Origin: Gammaproteobacteria bacterium
GTDB taxonomy: Bacteria > Pseudomonadota > Gammaproteobacteria > Arenicellales > JAANXG01
Length of the DNA stretch: 36,412 nucleotides
Assembly (NCBI GenBank): GCA_024639325.1
Contig: JAHEIO010000037.1
Coordinates: 1 to 36,412, forward strand
Reading direction: 5' to 3'
Shown: in pieces, positions 1 through 8,359 of the stretch
Position numbering within the stretch: the first letter of the stretch is position 1
How the letters are laid out: each line of letters begins with the position of its first letter
Notes under the pieces: generated by a model
What the model saw: the letters and a program-made list of their open reading frames with translations, nothing else
The model's database searches: none
What the model was told of the DNA's origin: nothing
Position numbers and translations under genes: made by a program

Positions 1-331
1 TCAATCCATCTGCAGCATCGCCGTAGGCTCCCTTCATTATCAGGTGTTCGCCGGTTTCGGAAAGACAAACCGTCGGCACCGTGGAATTCTTGAGCGTCAG
101 GCCATGTTTCTCCAGTTCGAGTGCTTCAACGACTTCAGCATTCAACCGGTTGAGCAGATGGGCCACCTGCGATACTTTGAAACCGGGCGACAGTTCGATG
201 GTGCGCGCCATGCCTCCGGTTTCGCCGGCGGCTTCGATCACCGCTACCCGGCGTCCGCTTTTCGCAAGAACGGCCGCGGCGGTCATGCCGTTGTGCCCCG
301 CCCCGATAACCAGCGCATCATATGACGTCAT
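1..331 (-). CDS. FAD-dependent oxidoreductase, phytoene dehydrogenase-like (N-terminal part, cut by window edge)
   Basis: The first 110 codons are visible; the gene runs off the left edge of the window. Translation starts MTSYDALVIGAGHNGMTAA, a Rossmann FAD-binding motif (GAGHNG at residues 10-15), followed by the acidic residue at the end of the second strand (VIEAAGETGG). This is the signature of the phytoene desaturase/PYROXD2-like amine oxidase superfamily. Its ATG lies inside the 3' end of the upstream gene, which encodes a related enzyme, with a 14-bp overlap (318-331), so the two are probably translationally coupled and may form a heterodimer or act in the same pathway. Substrate cannot be told from the sequence; carotenoid desaturation is unlikely to be inferable because no crtB or other carotenoid genes are visible. 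Confidence 0.85.
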   Translation of the reverse strand, partial: MTSYDALVIGAGHNGMTAAAVLAKSGRRVAVIEAAGETGGMARTIELSPGFKVSQVAHLLNRLNAEVVEALELEKHGLTLKNSTVPTVCLSETGEHLIMKGAYGDAADGL

Positions 332-1958
332 GGGCGGCGCTCACGTGGTTGGTCTTTCGGGAGACATCCTTCAGGATTTCGATCGCGGCGTTGCGCCCGG
401 GCGCGCCCATGACCCCGCCGCCGGGATGCGTGGAGGATCCGCACAGGTAGAGTCCGCGGATCGGACTGCGGTACTGCGCATAGCCGGGGATCGGCCGGTT
501 GAAGAGCAACTGATCGAAAGTGAGTTCGCCCTGAAAGATATTGCCTTCCGTCAGGCCGACTTCTTCTTCGAGTTCGTGCGGCGTACGCACTTCCATGTGG
601 ATGATACGATCGCGAAATCCCGGCGAATAGTCCGCGATTTGACTGACTACGGATTCGCCGAAGGCTTCACGGTCTTGCGAAGTCCAGCCCCGACCCTCCA
701 CCTTTGGCGGACAGTACTGCACGAAACAACTCATGAAGTGTTTGCCCGGTGAGGCCATGGTCGGGTCGATCGTGGTCGGAATCATCATGTCGAGGAAGGG
801 GTCGGCGGACCAGCGGCCGGCCTTCCAGTCGTCATAGGCCCGCTCCATTCGCTCGATGGAATCAGTGAAATGCAGGTCGCCGCGAATGCATGAGCTGTTC
901 GCGGGCAGCGCCGGAAATTCCGGCAGGCCGTCGAGCGCGATGTTTACCTTTCCGGAAGAACCGCGCATTTTGAAATTACGCACCTGTCTGACGAACGATT
1001 CCGGCAGGTCGGATTCATCGACCAGTTTCAGGAAAGTTCGGTTGACATCGGCGTTGGAGGCAACGATCCGAGCCAGATACTCGTCGCCGTTTTCGAGCGC
1101 CACGCCGGCGGCTCGGTCGCCCCGCACCAGGACTTTTGACACCGGGGCATCGGTCACAATAATGCCGCCGGATGCCCGAAATGAAGACGCAAGCGCCTGC
1201 GTAACCGCACCCATGCCGCCGCGGGCATAGCCCCATGCGCCGATCGAGCCGTCCACCTCGCCCATGTAGTGATGGAGCAGGACGTAAGCGGTGCCCGGTG
1301 ACATTGGGCCCAGGGCGGTACCGATGATGCCGGAAAGGGCGAGATAAGCCTTGACCACATCGGATTCGAAATACTCGTTGAGGAAATCCGAAATTGACAT
1401 GGTCCAGAAGCGAAGCGTCTCGGCCATTTGTCTGGGCGAAAGATCATTGAATTTACGGGCAAGATAGAGCAGCTCTCCCAGGTCTCGGGGTTTCAGACTT
1501 GCGGGGTCCGGTGCCGTTCGCATCAGCAGCGGTTGGATGAAGCGGCACTGCCTGGTTACATCGCGGGCGTAGCGTTCATAGGCTTCACCATCCCGTGCAT
1601 TGTGTCGCGCAAACTCGCGCCGGTGCGAGTGATGATTCCTGTAGGAGGCAAGGAAATCTCCATCCCGTGTGAACACTGCGCCACCTTCATAAGCAATGAC
1701 CTGCAGCCCGTGGCGGGGCAGTTCCAGATCGCGCATGATTTCCGGGCGGAACAGGCTGCAGACATAGGAGCAATTGGAATAGAGTACGCCGGGGGTCAGT
1801 TCCCGGCTCACGGCGGCACCGCCGATCCAGTCGTTCTTTTCGACCACCAGCACATTGAGTCCGGCGCGCTGCAAATAGCAGGCGTTGACCAGTCCGTTAT
1901 GGCCGGCGCCAATGATTACGGCATCGTAGAGCTTTTGAGTCGCAGTTGTCACGCGCAT
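318..1958 (-). CDS. FAD-dependent oxidoreductase, phytoene dehydrogenase/PYROXD2-like
   Basis: A 546-residue protein, close to the usual ~530 for this family. The N-terminus carries the dinucleotide-binding motif GAGHNG (residues 17-22) after DAVII, then VVEKNDWIGGAA. The C-terminus has LCGSSTHPGGGVMGAPGRNAA, typical of the FAD-pyrophosphate-contacting end of CrtI/PYROXD2-type enzymes. No signal peptide is seen, so it is likely cytosolic or peripherally membrane associated. It precedes a second, related oxidoreductase with a 14-bp overlap, so the pair is one transcription unit. The ATG at 1958 is preceded by a weak GAGA. The 190 bp separating it from the SDR gene upstream hold no recognisable feature. 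Family is certain; the substrate is not. Confidence 0.9.
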   Translation of the reverse strand: MRVTTATQKLYDAVIIGAGHNGLVNACYLQRAGLNVLVVEKNDWIGGAAVSRELTPGVLYSNCSYVCSLFRPEIMRDLELPRHGLQVIAYEGGAVFTRDGDFLASYRNHHSHRREFARHNARDGEAYERYARDVTRQCRFIQPLLMRTAPDPASLKPRDLGELLYLARKFNDLSPRQMAETLRFWTMSISDFLNEYFESDVVKAYLALSGIIGTALGPMSPGTAYVLLHHYMGEVDGSIGAWGYARGGMGAVTQALASSFRASGGIIVTDAPVSKVLVRGDRAAGVALENGDEYLARIVASNADVNRTFLKLVDESDLPESFVRQVRNFKMRGSSGKVNIALDGLPEFPALPANSSCIRGDLHFTDSIERMERAYDDWKAGRWSADPFLDMMIPTTIDPTMASPGKHFMSCFVQYCPPKVEGRGWTSQDREAFGESVVSQIADYSPGFRDRIIHMEVRTPHELEEEVGLTEGNIFQGELTFDQLLFNRPIPGYAQYRSPIRGLYLCGSSTHPGGGVMGAPGRNAAIEILKDVSRKTNHVSAAHDVI

Positions 1959-2148
1959 TTCTCATACTTCGGGAAAGACTACCGAGTGTACGCCCGGGGC
2001 GGGCTGCATTGGCGCCTCGTACGTCTCGGTGTCCCCGATCGCATCAGGATCGAACGGCACCAGATTCGTGCACCGGGAAATTCGGCGCCTCGCTGAGTTC
2101 CGGCCTTCGACGGTATCACGTCCACTGTCGTTTGCGGAAGGACGCTTG

Positions 2149-2931
2149 CTATGCCCGGCTGCCGCCGTCCAGGACCAGCGGGTAACCGGTCATGAACCGG
2201 GCCGCGTCCGAAGCGGCGAACAGGGCCAGGTCCGCTACCTCTTCCACCGTACAGACGCGATTCAGCGGCACGGCCTCGGCGGATTCCCTCAGCCCGGTCT
2301 CCGCGTCGATTCCGCGCTGGTCGAACTCCCCGCGAAGCATCGCGGTGTCGACATCACCTGGGCACAACGCCACCACCCGTACCCCTTCGCGCGCGTGATC
2401 CAAGGCCATGGCTCTTGACATCTGGATTACCGCACCTTTGCTTGCACAATAGGCAACGAGATGCCGGCTGCCGCTGAGCCCGGCGTCCGATGCAATGTTG
2501 ACGATGACGCCGCCGCCCCGTTTCCGCAGTATCGGCATCGCGGCGCGGCAGATATAAAACATCCCGTTCACGTTGACATCAAAGGTGTTGGACCACTGCG
2601 CGTCGTCGGTCTCGTCCACGCTCGCGTGATAAATGACACCCGCTGAATTGACCACAATATCGACCCCGCCCATCGTCCGGGCCGCGCGCTGAACCAGGTC
2701 TGCACAAAAACCCCGGTTCGTTATGTCGCCTGGCAGAAATTCCGCAACATTGCCGTGTCTGGCCATGACCTCATGAACGGCCTTCCCTCGTACCCTGTCG
2801 CGCCCCGTGATGGTCACGTTCGCGCCCGCCGCCGCGAGGCTCTCGGCTATCGCCCGGCCCATGCCGGACGTGCCGCCGGTGACCAGCGCAGATTTGCCGA
2901 GGAAGTCGTACTTCGGTCTGTCTGAACTCAC
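2149..2931 (-). CDS. SDR family oxidoreductase
   Basis: A 260-residue classical short-chain dehydrogenase/reductase. The cofactor glycine motif TGGTSGMG is at residues 18-25, NSAG at 95-98, and the catalytic YxxxK is Y161-K165 (YCASK), with the serine in the preceding IASDAGLSGS segment. C-terminal LVLDGGSRA is the usual SDR ending. It would reduce or oxidise an alcohol/ketone with NAD(P)H; substrate unknown. The only usable start in frame is a GTG at 2931, just 10 bp after the stop of the HdeD-like gene, so the two are probably co-transcribed. No strong Shine-Dalgarno sequence is visible before this GTG, which again suggests coupling to the upstream gene. Confidence 0.92.
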   Translation of the reverse strand: MSSDRPKYDFLGKSALVTGGTSGMGRAIAESLAAAGANVTITGRDRVRGKAVHEVMARHGNVAEFLPGDITNRGFCADLVQRAARTMGGVDIVVNSAGVIYHASVDETDDAQWSNTFDVNVNGMFYICRAAMPILRKRGGGVIVNIASDAGLSGSRHLVAYCASKGAVIQMSRAMALDHAREGVRVVALCPGDVDTAMLRGEFDQRGIDAETGLRESAEAVPLNRVCTVEEVADLALFAASDAARFMTGYPLVLDGGSRA

Positions 2932-2941
2932 GGCAGGATTG

Positions 2942-3550
2942 TTACACGCGTGATTCCACGCGCTTATCGAGCTTTCTAAATCTCATTGCAAGAGAGATGA
3001 GCAGCACACCCAGCAACAACGCGGCGATGCCGATTACCCACGAGATGGCCACGACACCGCTGCCCGGCCACAGGATCAATACCACGCCGACTATTACCGC
3101 AATCCCACCGAGGGCCATAATCAAACCCCTGTCCGGATCAGCAGCGGACAACTGCCGCGCGGCCATGATGTAGCTTACTCCCATGAACAAAATCAATACG
3201 CCGAAAAGAATGAGCAGCGCGCGCAAGGATCCCTCGGGCCAGAAAAGCAGCACCGCGCCAATTCCCAGACTGACCAGCGCCTGGGCAAAGTATTCACGCC
3301 CCCCCGAAGCACGGAATGCAAAGACCAATCCGGCAAACCCGTCGACAATACAGAAAATAGCGATGCCTATTACCAGAACGCTCAGGCTGAGTGTCGGCCA
3401 GAACAGCGCAAATATACCTAGAACAGAGGCAAAAATACCGCGCACTAGAAATGACCACCATATGTCTCCAATCCTGTCACTCACTCCGGGGCCTATTCCT
3501 GCAACTACGACTTGAGCACGTGCTCGCTTTTCTTCGTTCATGTCAATCAT
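2942..3550 (-). CDS. HdeD/DUF308 family membrane protein
   Basis: A 202-residue, very hydrophobic protein with about six membrane segments after a charged N-terminus (MIDMNEEKRARAQ). Paired hydrophobic stretches, each with a WP motif (LFWPTLSLSVLVIGI, LLFWPEGSLRALLILFG, LILWPGSGVVAISWVIG), are the pattern of the HdeD/DUF308 family, whose E. coli member is linked to acid resistance at high cell density. It acts in the inner membrane. Function here is inferred only from family. It sits directly upstream of the SDR gene (10-bp gap); 57 bp separate its start from the cupin gene stop. Confidence 0.88.
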   Translation of the reverse strand: MIDMNEEKRARAQVVVAGIGPGVSDRIGDIWWSFLVRGIFASVLGIFALFWPTLSLSVLVIGIAIFCIVDGFAGLVFAFRASGGREYFAQALVSLGIGAVLLFWPEGSLRALLILFGVLILFMGVSYIMAARQLSAADPDRGLIMALGGIAVIVGVVLILWPGSGVVAISWVIGIAALLLGVLLISLAMRFRKLDKRVESRV

Positions 3551-3607
3551 TGATTTTCGCTCTCATGTTTGTGAATACCGGTTCGAAACTCCGGATTGCG
3601 ACAAATT

Positions 3608-3970
3608 TTAGATCTTTTTCGGGAAAGAAACTTCCAGCACGACGCATCCTTCGTCCGTTCGGAAAGGTCCGTGAATCTCTCCCGGCGGCCGGCTGGCATA
3701 GTGTCCGGGCTCGAGCCACATATCGAACGCGGCATCGAAAACCCGGCCGGCCACAATGAAGATTTCTTCAGGGTAATCGTGGCTCTTGCCGCCGAAAGCG
3801 GTGGTGTCCGCACCCGCAAGAAAGCGGGTCAAACGCGTGTACTCACCGGTGTCTTCATCGATGCTCAGGGTAAGCTCTTCGGCAATCCCCTCCATACCGG
3901 CGATCGGCTGCCAGGCCTTGTCGCTCTCCACCTCGAGAGGATTCCAGTAAGTCGTGGTTGATTTGGCCAT
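3608..3970 (-). CDS. Cupin domain protein (ChrR-like)
   Basis: A 120-residue single-domain protein. The middle (roughly 55-95) carries a cupin-type signature: HDYPEEIFIVAGRVFD, then PGHYASRPPGEIHGPF, with a histidine/glutamate set suited to binding a metal. The layout resembles ChrR-type cupins and small acetylacetone-cleaving-like cupins. No signal peptide or membrane segment. Likely cytosolic; the reaction or ligand is unknown. It lies upstream of the HdeD-like gene in the same direction. Upstream of its ATG (3970) there is no clear Shine-Dalgarno sequence. Confidence 0.8.
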   Translation of the reverse strand: MAKSTTTYWNPLEVESDKAWQPIAGMEGIAEELTLSIDEDTGEYTRLTRFLAGADTTAFGGKSHDYPEEIFIVAGRVFDAAFDMWLEPGHYASRPPGEIHGPFRTDEGCVVLEVSFPKKI

Positions 3971-4069
3971 AGTCGAATTCGGTAGCGTTTTGACTGTCTA
4001 GCACAACGGCGTCTCGATTGCCAATGGGCGTGTGAACCGAAGGCCATCCCGGTCTCCTGCTACAGAATT

Positions 4070-4093
4070 GAATCGTAAAGCGCCGCGCCTACA
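4070..4093 (-). repeat. Degenerate REP copy, inverted relative to the cluster that follows
   Basis: On the minus strand this reads TGTAGGCGCGGCGCTTTACG followed by ATTC, which resembles the TGTAGGAG...CGATTC unit of the adjacent cluster but lacks the GAG and has a disturbed stem. Its opposite orientation would make it one half of a REP doublet (REPIN-like). Low certainty because the match is partial. Confidence 0.35.
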
Positions 4094-4112
4094 CCTAACC
4101 TGCTTATCGACA

Positions 4113-4208
4113 TGTAGGAGGCGCGCCTCGCGCCGATTCTGAAATTGTAGGAGATGCGCCTCGCGCGATTCCTATATTGTAGGAGGCGCGCCTCGCGCCG
4201 ATTCCGGA
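4113..4208 (+). repeat. Three tandem REP-type palindromic repeats
   Basis: Three units start at 4113, 4146 and 4178, each with TGTAGGAG at the head and CGATTC near the end, spaced 33 and 32 bp. Units one and three contain a perfect hairpin GGCGCG-CCT-CGCGCC; unit two has a mutated stem (ATGCGCCTCGCGCG). The head-to-stem layout matches the GTAGGAG-type REP sequences of Gammaproteobacteria. The last unit runs up to the stop codon of the acyl-CoA synthetase gene, so the cluster lies in the 3' untranslated region of that transcript, where such hairpins can act as transcript-end or mRNA-stability structures. No REP-associated transposase (RAYT) is in the window. Confidence 0.8.
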
Positions 4209-5912
4209 TTAGCCGTTCAATTTTTCCTCGGCGATTTCTCTCATGCGGTACTTTTGGAGTTTGCCCGTGACCGTCATCGGGAAACCCTCGACGAACCAAA
4301 TATACTTCGGCATCTTGAAGTGAGCGATCCTGGGTTTGAGGAATTCCCGGACGCCCGCTTCCGAGACCGTCTCGTTTTCGCGCGGCAGGATCCAGGCCAT
4401 GATTTCTTCGCCGAAGAATCGGTCCGGTACGCCAAAAACCGCGGCCCCGGCAACGGCGGGATGCGTGTAAAGCACATCCTCGATTTCCCGTGGATAAATG
4501 TTTTCACCTCCCCGGATGATCATCTCTTTCAGGCGCCCCGTAATCTGCACGTACCCGTCCGCATCCATCAAACCCAGGTCCCCCGATGCCAGCCAGCCGT
4601 GCTCATCCACGGCTTTGTGCGTGGCTTCATCGTCGCCAAAGTACCCCTGCATGACGTGGTAGCCGCGAAAGCAAATCTCTCCCTTCTCTCCAAGGGGCAC
4701 GATCTGCCGGCTTTGCACGTCGACAATCTTCACCTCTTGATGAGGCAGATTCCTGCCGACGGTATTGATCCGCCGTTCCAGGCTGTCGTCACGCTCGGTT
4801 AGGTGTGTCAGCGGTGACGCTTCAGTCTCACCATAGCCGATCAGGATCTCGGAACAGTGCATGTCCTCGATGACCTGGTTCATCAAGGCGGGAGGACAGG
4901 GCGCCCCCGCCATGATCCCGGTGCGCAGGCTGGACAGGTCGAATTCCCTGAAACGGGGGTGCTCCAGTTCGGCAATGAACATGGTGGGCACGCCGTGGAC
5001 CGCCGTACACTTTTCGTTATCGATGGCCTCGAGCACCTGAAGCGGATCGAAATGCTCGCAGGGGATGACGTTGCAGGCACCCACCGACGCACACAACAGA
5101 TTTGCCAGCACCATGCCGAAACAATGGTAGAAAGGCACCGCCACGGCCAGCCGGTCGGTATCGTCGAAATGCAGTGCACGCGCCGCGAACCAGGCATTGT
5201 TCAGGATATTGTGGTGAGTCAGCAGCACGGCCTTGGGAAATCCGGTCGTGCCTGACGTGTACTGGATGTTGATCGGGTCGTCGAAGTCGAGACCGGCAGT
5301 GGTCTCGTCGAGGATTTCAGGCGTGACGGCCGCAGCGGCCGTCAGGACATCCGACCATACCGTGAAACCCGCATGTTGTTCGGCTCGAGTGTTTTTCGGT
5401 TTCACCGGGTCGTAGAGGACGATCCGGCGCAAGGACGGAAACGACCGACTGCTGATGAGACCCGGCCCGGCGTCCTCGAGTTCGCCGATCAGCCCGGTCA
5501 ACAGCGCGACGTAGTCGCTCGTTCGAAACGACGGGATCGTGAACAGGCCCTGAATCTCCGAATTCTCCAGCGCGTAGGCGAGTTCCTTTGCCCTGTACGC
5601 GGGGTTGATATTGACCAGGATGGCACCCATGCGCGCCGTGGCCAACTGCAGCACCAACCATTCGATATTGTTCGTCGACCAGATCCCTATGCGATCACCG
5701 GGCGAGAATCCCATGCCGAGCAAACCGCGTGCCGTCGTGTCGACCGCCGTTGCAAGCTCACGATAGTTGAGACGCCTTCCCTGGGGCAGGGAAACCACCG
5801 CGTCGTTTTCCGGAAACCTGCCGACTATAGCGGAAAAATGTTCCGGAATAGTCGAGCCGAGCAGTGGTTCATTGCCACCCCGGTGGAAATAACTACTTCT
5901 TGCACGACTCAT
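4209..5912 (-). CDS. AMP-binding acyl-CoA synthetase (fatty-acid CoA ligase type)
   Basis: A 567-residue ANL-superfamily enzyme that activates a carboxylic acid with ATP and joins it to CoA. Visible motifs: the phosphate-binding loop YTSGTTGFPK at 218-227, GYGETEASP in the middle, SGDLGLMDADGYVQITGRLKEMIIRGGENIYP in the hinge region, and the C-terminal catalytic lysine in PMTVTGKLQKYRMRE. Length and motifs fit medium/long-chain acyl-CoA synthetases of the ACSF2/YngI kind. It is encoded 30 bp after the Glu/Leu/Phe/Val dehydrogenase gene and probably shares its transcript. Acid substrate is unknown; the neighbouring oxoacid dehydrogenase suggests short or branched acids, which is inference. Its 3' end abuts three REP hairpins. 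Confidence 0.93.
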   Translation of the reverse strand: MSRARSSYFHRGGNEPLLGSTIPEHFSAIVGRFPENDAVVSLPQGRRLNYRELATAVDTTARGLLGMGFSPGDRIGIWSTNNIEWLVLQLATARMGAILVNINPAYRAKELAYALENSEIQGLFTIPSFRTSDYVALLTGLIGELEDAGPGLISSRSFPSLRRIVLYDPVKPKNTRAEQHAGFTVWSDVLTAAAAVTPEILDETTAGLDFDDPINIQYTSGTTGFPKAVLLTHHNILNNAWFAARALHFDDTDRLAVAVPFYHCFGMVLANLLCASVGACNVIPCEHFDPLQVLEAIDNEKCTAVHGVPTMFIAELEHPRFREFDLSSLRTGIMAGAPCPPALMNQVIEDMHCSEILIGYGETEASPLTHLTERDDSLERRINTVGRNLPHQEVKIVDVQSRQIVPLGEKGEICFRGYHVMQGYFGDDEATHKAVDEHGWLASGDLGLMDADGYVQITGRLKEMIIRGGENIYPREIEDVLYTHPAVAGAAVFGVPDRFFGEEIMAWILPRENETVSEAGVREFLKPRIAHFKMPKYIWFVEGFPMTVTGKLQKYRMREIAEEKLNG

Positions 5913-5942
5913 GATTTGCCTGGCGAGCGTACGGCGGCCAGA

Positions 5943-7076
5943 TTACAGAAAGCCCGGTGCCGATGAAAATACCGTCCAACGCCGAAAGTCCATGGCTTTC
6001 TCGACGCGTGCCCGGGCAAGATCCAGCGCCGCCCGCCGAGGTGTAACGTTCTGTCCAACTGCCGCATGCAGGACCAACTGCGTGTTGCGCCGAATCTTCT
6101 CTTCGATCGTCGCGAACACGGCCGCTTCATTCGATCCCTGATACTCCATGGCGGCGCAGATTACCCCGCCGGCGTTGGCGATGAAATCCGGTATATTGAC
6201 AACACCATTGTCATGAAGGTATGTCTCGGCCTGTTCCGTCGCGGGAATGTTGGCCCCCTGTACGACTATCCTTGTGCTGAGCCGCGAGACATTGTCCGCG
6301 CGCAGGACATCGGGTCTTGCCGCCGGGATCCAGATATCACAATCGATGTCGAGAATCGTATCCAGGTTGCCCTTCCTGCCCCCTTCGCACTCGGCTACAC
6401 TCTTGCCCTGGCTTTTCAATTCGCGCAGCCCGTCGATGTTCAGCCCGGCGGGATCGCTGACCACTCCTCGCGAATCGGAAGCACCAACCAGTACCGCGCC
6501 GCGATCTGCGAGAAACCTTGCCGCGTGCATCCCCACCGCGCCGAATCCCTGCACAACCACGCGCGCACCTTCGAGATCGAGGCCGCAATGGTTTGCGGCG
6601 ACCTCGGCGGCGTGGACAAGCCCCCAGCCGGTGGCACCGATCTCGTCCAGCGGAATACCACCCAGCTCCCGTGGCAGTCCGACCGAACGCCCCACCTCGT
6701 CCCTCACCCAGGCCATGCTTTCTTCGTTGGTGCCCATATCGGGTCCGAAGATGTACTCACTGGTGTTGCGCAAGGAAGACGCGAAGGCCCTGATCAAACC
6801 TTCCTTGTCCCGTCTGGGCAGTTTCGGGTCGCCGAAAATAACCGACTTGCCTCCGCCGTGGGGCAGTCCCGCGGCGGCGTTCTTCAACGTCATGGCTCTA
6901 GCCAGGCGAAAGCACTCCTCGGTGGAAACATCCGGCGCCATGCGCAAACCGCCGATGGCGGGTCCCGCCGCCACGTTATCCACCACCAGAACGCCTTTGA
7001 GCCCGAGCGCGGGTTCATATACATGGATGATCTTGGTCGGTCCAAGGTCGTCAGCATATTGAAAAGGATTTTCCAT
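5943..7076 (-). CDS. Glu/Leu/Phe/Val dehydrogenase
   Basis: A 377-residue NAD(P)-dependent amino-acid dehydrogenase that would deaminate an L-amino acid to a 2-oxoacid. The substrate-binding and catalytic segment MTLKNAAAGLPHGGGKSVIFGDP contains the lysine K77; GPDMGT at 111-116 supplies the catalytic aspartate. The Rossmann motif VVVQGFGAVGMHAARFL follows, and the C-terminus has DFIANAGGVICAAMEY. Motifs are closer to glutamate dehydrogenase than to leucine dehydrogenase, but the length is between the two, so the substrate is open. The gene is divergent from a 2-oxoacid dehydrogenase operon, which would consume its product if the substrate is a branched-chain amino acid. A GGTGA sequence six bases before the ATG serves as ribosome-binding site and lies at the end of the small ORF upstream. 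Confidence 0.92.
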   Translation of the reverse strand: MENPFQYADDLGPTKIIHVYEPALGLKGVLVVDNVAAGPAIGGLRMAPDVSTEECFRLARAMTLKNAAAGLPHGGGKSVIFGDPKLPRRDKEGLIRAFASSLRNTSEYIFGPDMGTNEESMAWVRDEVGRSVGLPRELGGIPLDEIGATGWGLVHAAEVAANHCGLDLEGARVVVQGFGAVGMHAARFLADRGAVLVGASDSRGVVSDPAGLNIDGLRELKSQGKSVAECEGGRKGNLDTILDIDCDIWIPAARPDVLRADNVSRLSTRIVVQGANIPATEQAETYLHDNGVVNIPDFIANAGGVICAAMEYQGSNEAAVFATIEEKIRRNTQLVLHAAVGQNVTPRRAALDLARARVEKAMDFRRWTVFSSAPGFL

Positions 7077-7080
7077 CCGT

Positions 7081-7191
7081 TCACCACAATCGATTCGACA
7101 CGGCGTAAATAGACCACAAAAGGCCCGGAATTCCGATGATACAGATCAATGCCAACACGATCAGAGTTTGATTTTCGTCAATTGAATTCAT
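7081..7191 (-). CDS. Candidate 36-residue single-pass membrane peptide
   Basis: Read directly on the minus strand: MNSIDENQTLIVLALICII then a GIP turn and LLWSIYAVSNRLW, ending in TGA at 7081-7083. It has an acidic N-terminus, one hydrophobic helix of about 22 residues broken by Gly-Ile-Pro, and a basic end, so it would sit in the inner membrane. It ends four bases before the amino-acid dehydrogenase start, and its last codons carry that gene's GGTGA ribosome-binding site, so coupling is plausible. Only a weak GCGGA lies directly before its ATG. No family is recognised. It could be a chance frame; the membrane-like composition is the main support. Confidence 0.45.
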   Translation of the reverse strand: MNSIDENQTLIVLALICIIGIPGLLWSIYAVSNRLW

Positions 7192-7196
7192 TCCGC

Positions 7197-7208
7197 GTAT
7201 GTGCATAC
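7197..7208. promoter_or_regulatory. Short inverted repeat between divergent operons, possible operator
   Basis: GTATG-TG-CATAC is a perfect 5-2-5 inverted repeat lying in the ~60-bp gap between the divergent starts at 7191 (minus) and 7253 (plus). The position suits a regulator controlling both the amino-acid dehydrogenase and oxoacid dehydrogenase operons. No regulator gene is in the neighbourhood, and a 10-bp match can arise by chance. Confidence 0.25.
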
Positions 7209-7252
7209 TGATCTCGAAAGCCCGTAATCGTGGGCATACCGAGGTTGTCCTT

Positions 7253-8359
7253 ATGGTGGAACGATATGTGCGGCCGGACGGTGAGATCGTGGCGCAATTC
7301 GATGTGCGCTTCAGTCGGTTCATCGAACCGGGCGGCAAAGTCGTATGCACGCCCCTGCCCCCTTGGGCCGACGATTCTGGCGTACTGATACCCATCTACC
7401 GCACCATGCTTCAAACGCGCGCATTCGATGCCGCCGCGCTGAAATTGCAGCGCACCGGGAGACTGGGCACCTATGCGTCGCCGCTGGGCCAGGAAGCGAT
7501 CGGGGCCGGCGTGGCGAGCGCTATGCGCGAAGAGGACCTGCTGGTGCCGTCCTATCGGGAATTCAGCGCCCAGCTTTGGCGGGGCGTCACCATGACCGAG
7601 CTGCTGCTCTATTGGGGTGGGGATGAGCGCGGCAGCGACTACCGGGTACCGCGCCAAGATTTTCCAGCATGTATACCTGTCGCCAGCCATTGCTGTCACG
7701 CCACCGGTGCCGCATATGCGTTCAAGATACGGCGTCAGCCGCGGGTCGCAGTGTGCTTTCTCGGAGACGGTGCAACATCGAAGGGGGATTTCTATGAGTC
7801 CCTGAATGCGGCAGGGGCCTGGCATGTTCCGGTAGTCTTCGTCGTCTGCAACAATCACTGGGCGATTTCGGTGCCACTGGGCAGACAGACCGCGGCCCGA
7901 ACGCTGGCCCAAAAGGCTATCGCGGCCGGTGTTGCCAGCGAGCAGGTCGACGGCAACGACATGATTGCCGTACGCGCGGCGGCCGAGTTTGCGATCGAAA
8001 ACGCAAGATCGGGTGAGGGGCCCCGGCTGATCGAGGCGCTGACCTACCGCCTTGGAGACCACACCACGGCAGATGACGCCAGTCGATACCGGGACGCGTC
8101 GGAAGTCAATGCCGCGCGGGCGCGGGATCCCGTAAGCCGGCTTCATGACTACCTGACTGGTACCGAGGCAATGCTGTCGGCAGCGGACGAGGAAACGATG
8201 AGCGCAGAGATCGAGCAGGAGGTCAATGACGCCATAGAACAATACCTTGCCACGCCGCCCCAACCGGCAAGCGCAATGTTCGACCACCTTTTCTCCGAAC
8301 TGCCCCAATCGATGCTGGACCAGCGGGCGTCCGCCGAGGGAGAACAAGACCATGGCTGA
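7253..8359 (+). CDS. 2-oxoacid dehydrogenase E1 component, alpha subunit
   Basis: A 368-residue thiamine-diphosphate-dependent decarboxylating subunit of the pyruvate/branched-chain 2-oxoacid dehydrogenase type. The thiamine-diphosphate motif starts at GDGATSKGDF (residue 171) and closes with CNN about 30 residues later. YREF and LGQEAIGAG are typical active-site segments. The frame is open from 7199, but the ATG at 7253 is preferred because GAGG lies eight bases upstream; the earlier ATG has no such site. The reading frame ends eight bases inside the E1 beta gene. Together with E1 beta and E2 it would oxidatively decarboxylate a 2-oxoacid to acyl-CoA. Whether pyruvate or branched-chain oxoacids are the substrate is not settled; the divergent amino-acid dehydrogenase hints at the latter. 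Confidence 0.92.
   Translation: MVERYVRPDGEIVAQFDVRFSRFIEPGGKVVCTPLPPWADDSGVLIPIYRTMLQTRAFDAAALKLQRTGRLGTYASPLGQEAIGAGVASAMREEDLLVPSYREFSAQLWRGVTMTELLLYWGGDERGSDYRVPRQDFPACIPVASHCCHATGAAYAFKIRRQPRVAVCFLGDGATSKGDFYESLNAAGAWHVPVVFVVCNNHWAISVPLGRQTAARTLAQKAIAAGVASEQVDGNDMIAVRAAAEFAIENARSGEGPRLIEALTYRLGDHTTADDASRYRDASEVNAARARDPVSRLHDYLTGTEAMLSAADEETMSAEIEQEVNDAIEQYLATPPQPASAMFDHLFSELPQSMLDQRASAEGEQDHG

Noticed and set aside
6066-7112. A 348-codon plus-strand frame opposite the amino-acid dehydrogenase
   Set aside because: The minus-strand protein has full family motifs; the antisense translation has none and no ribosome-binding site.
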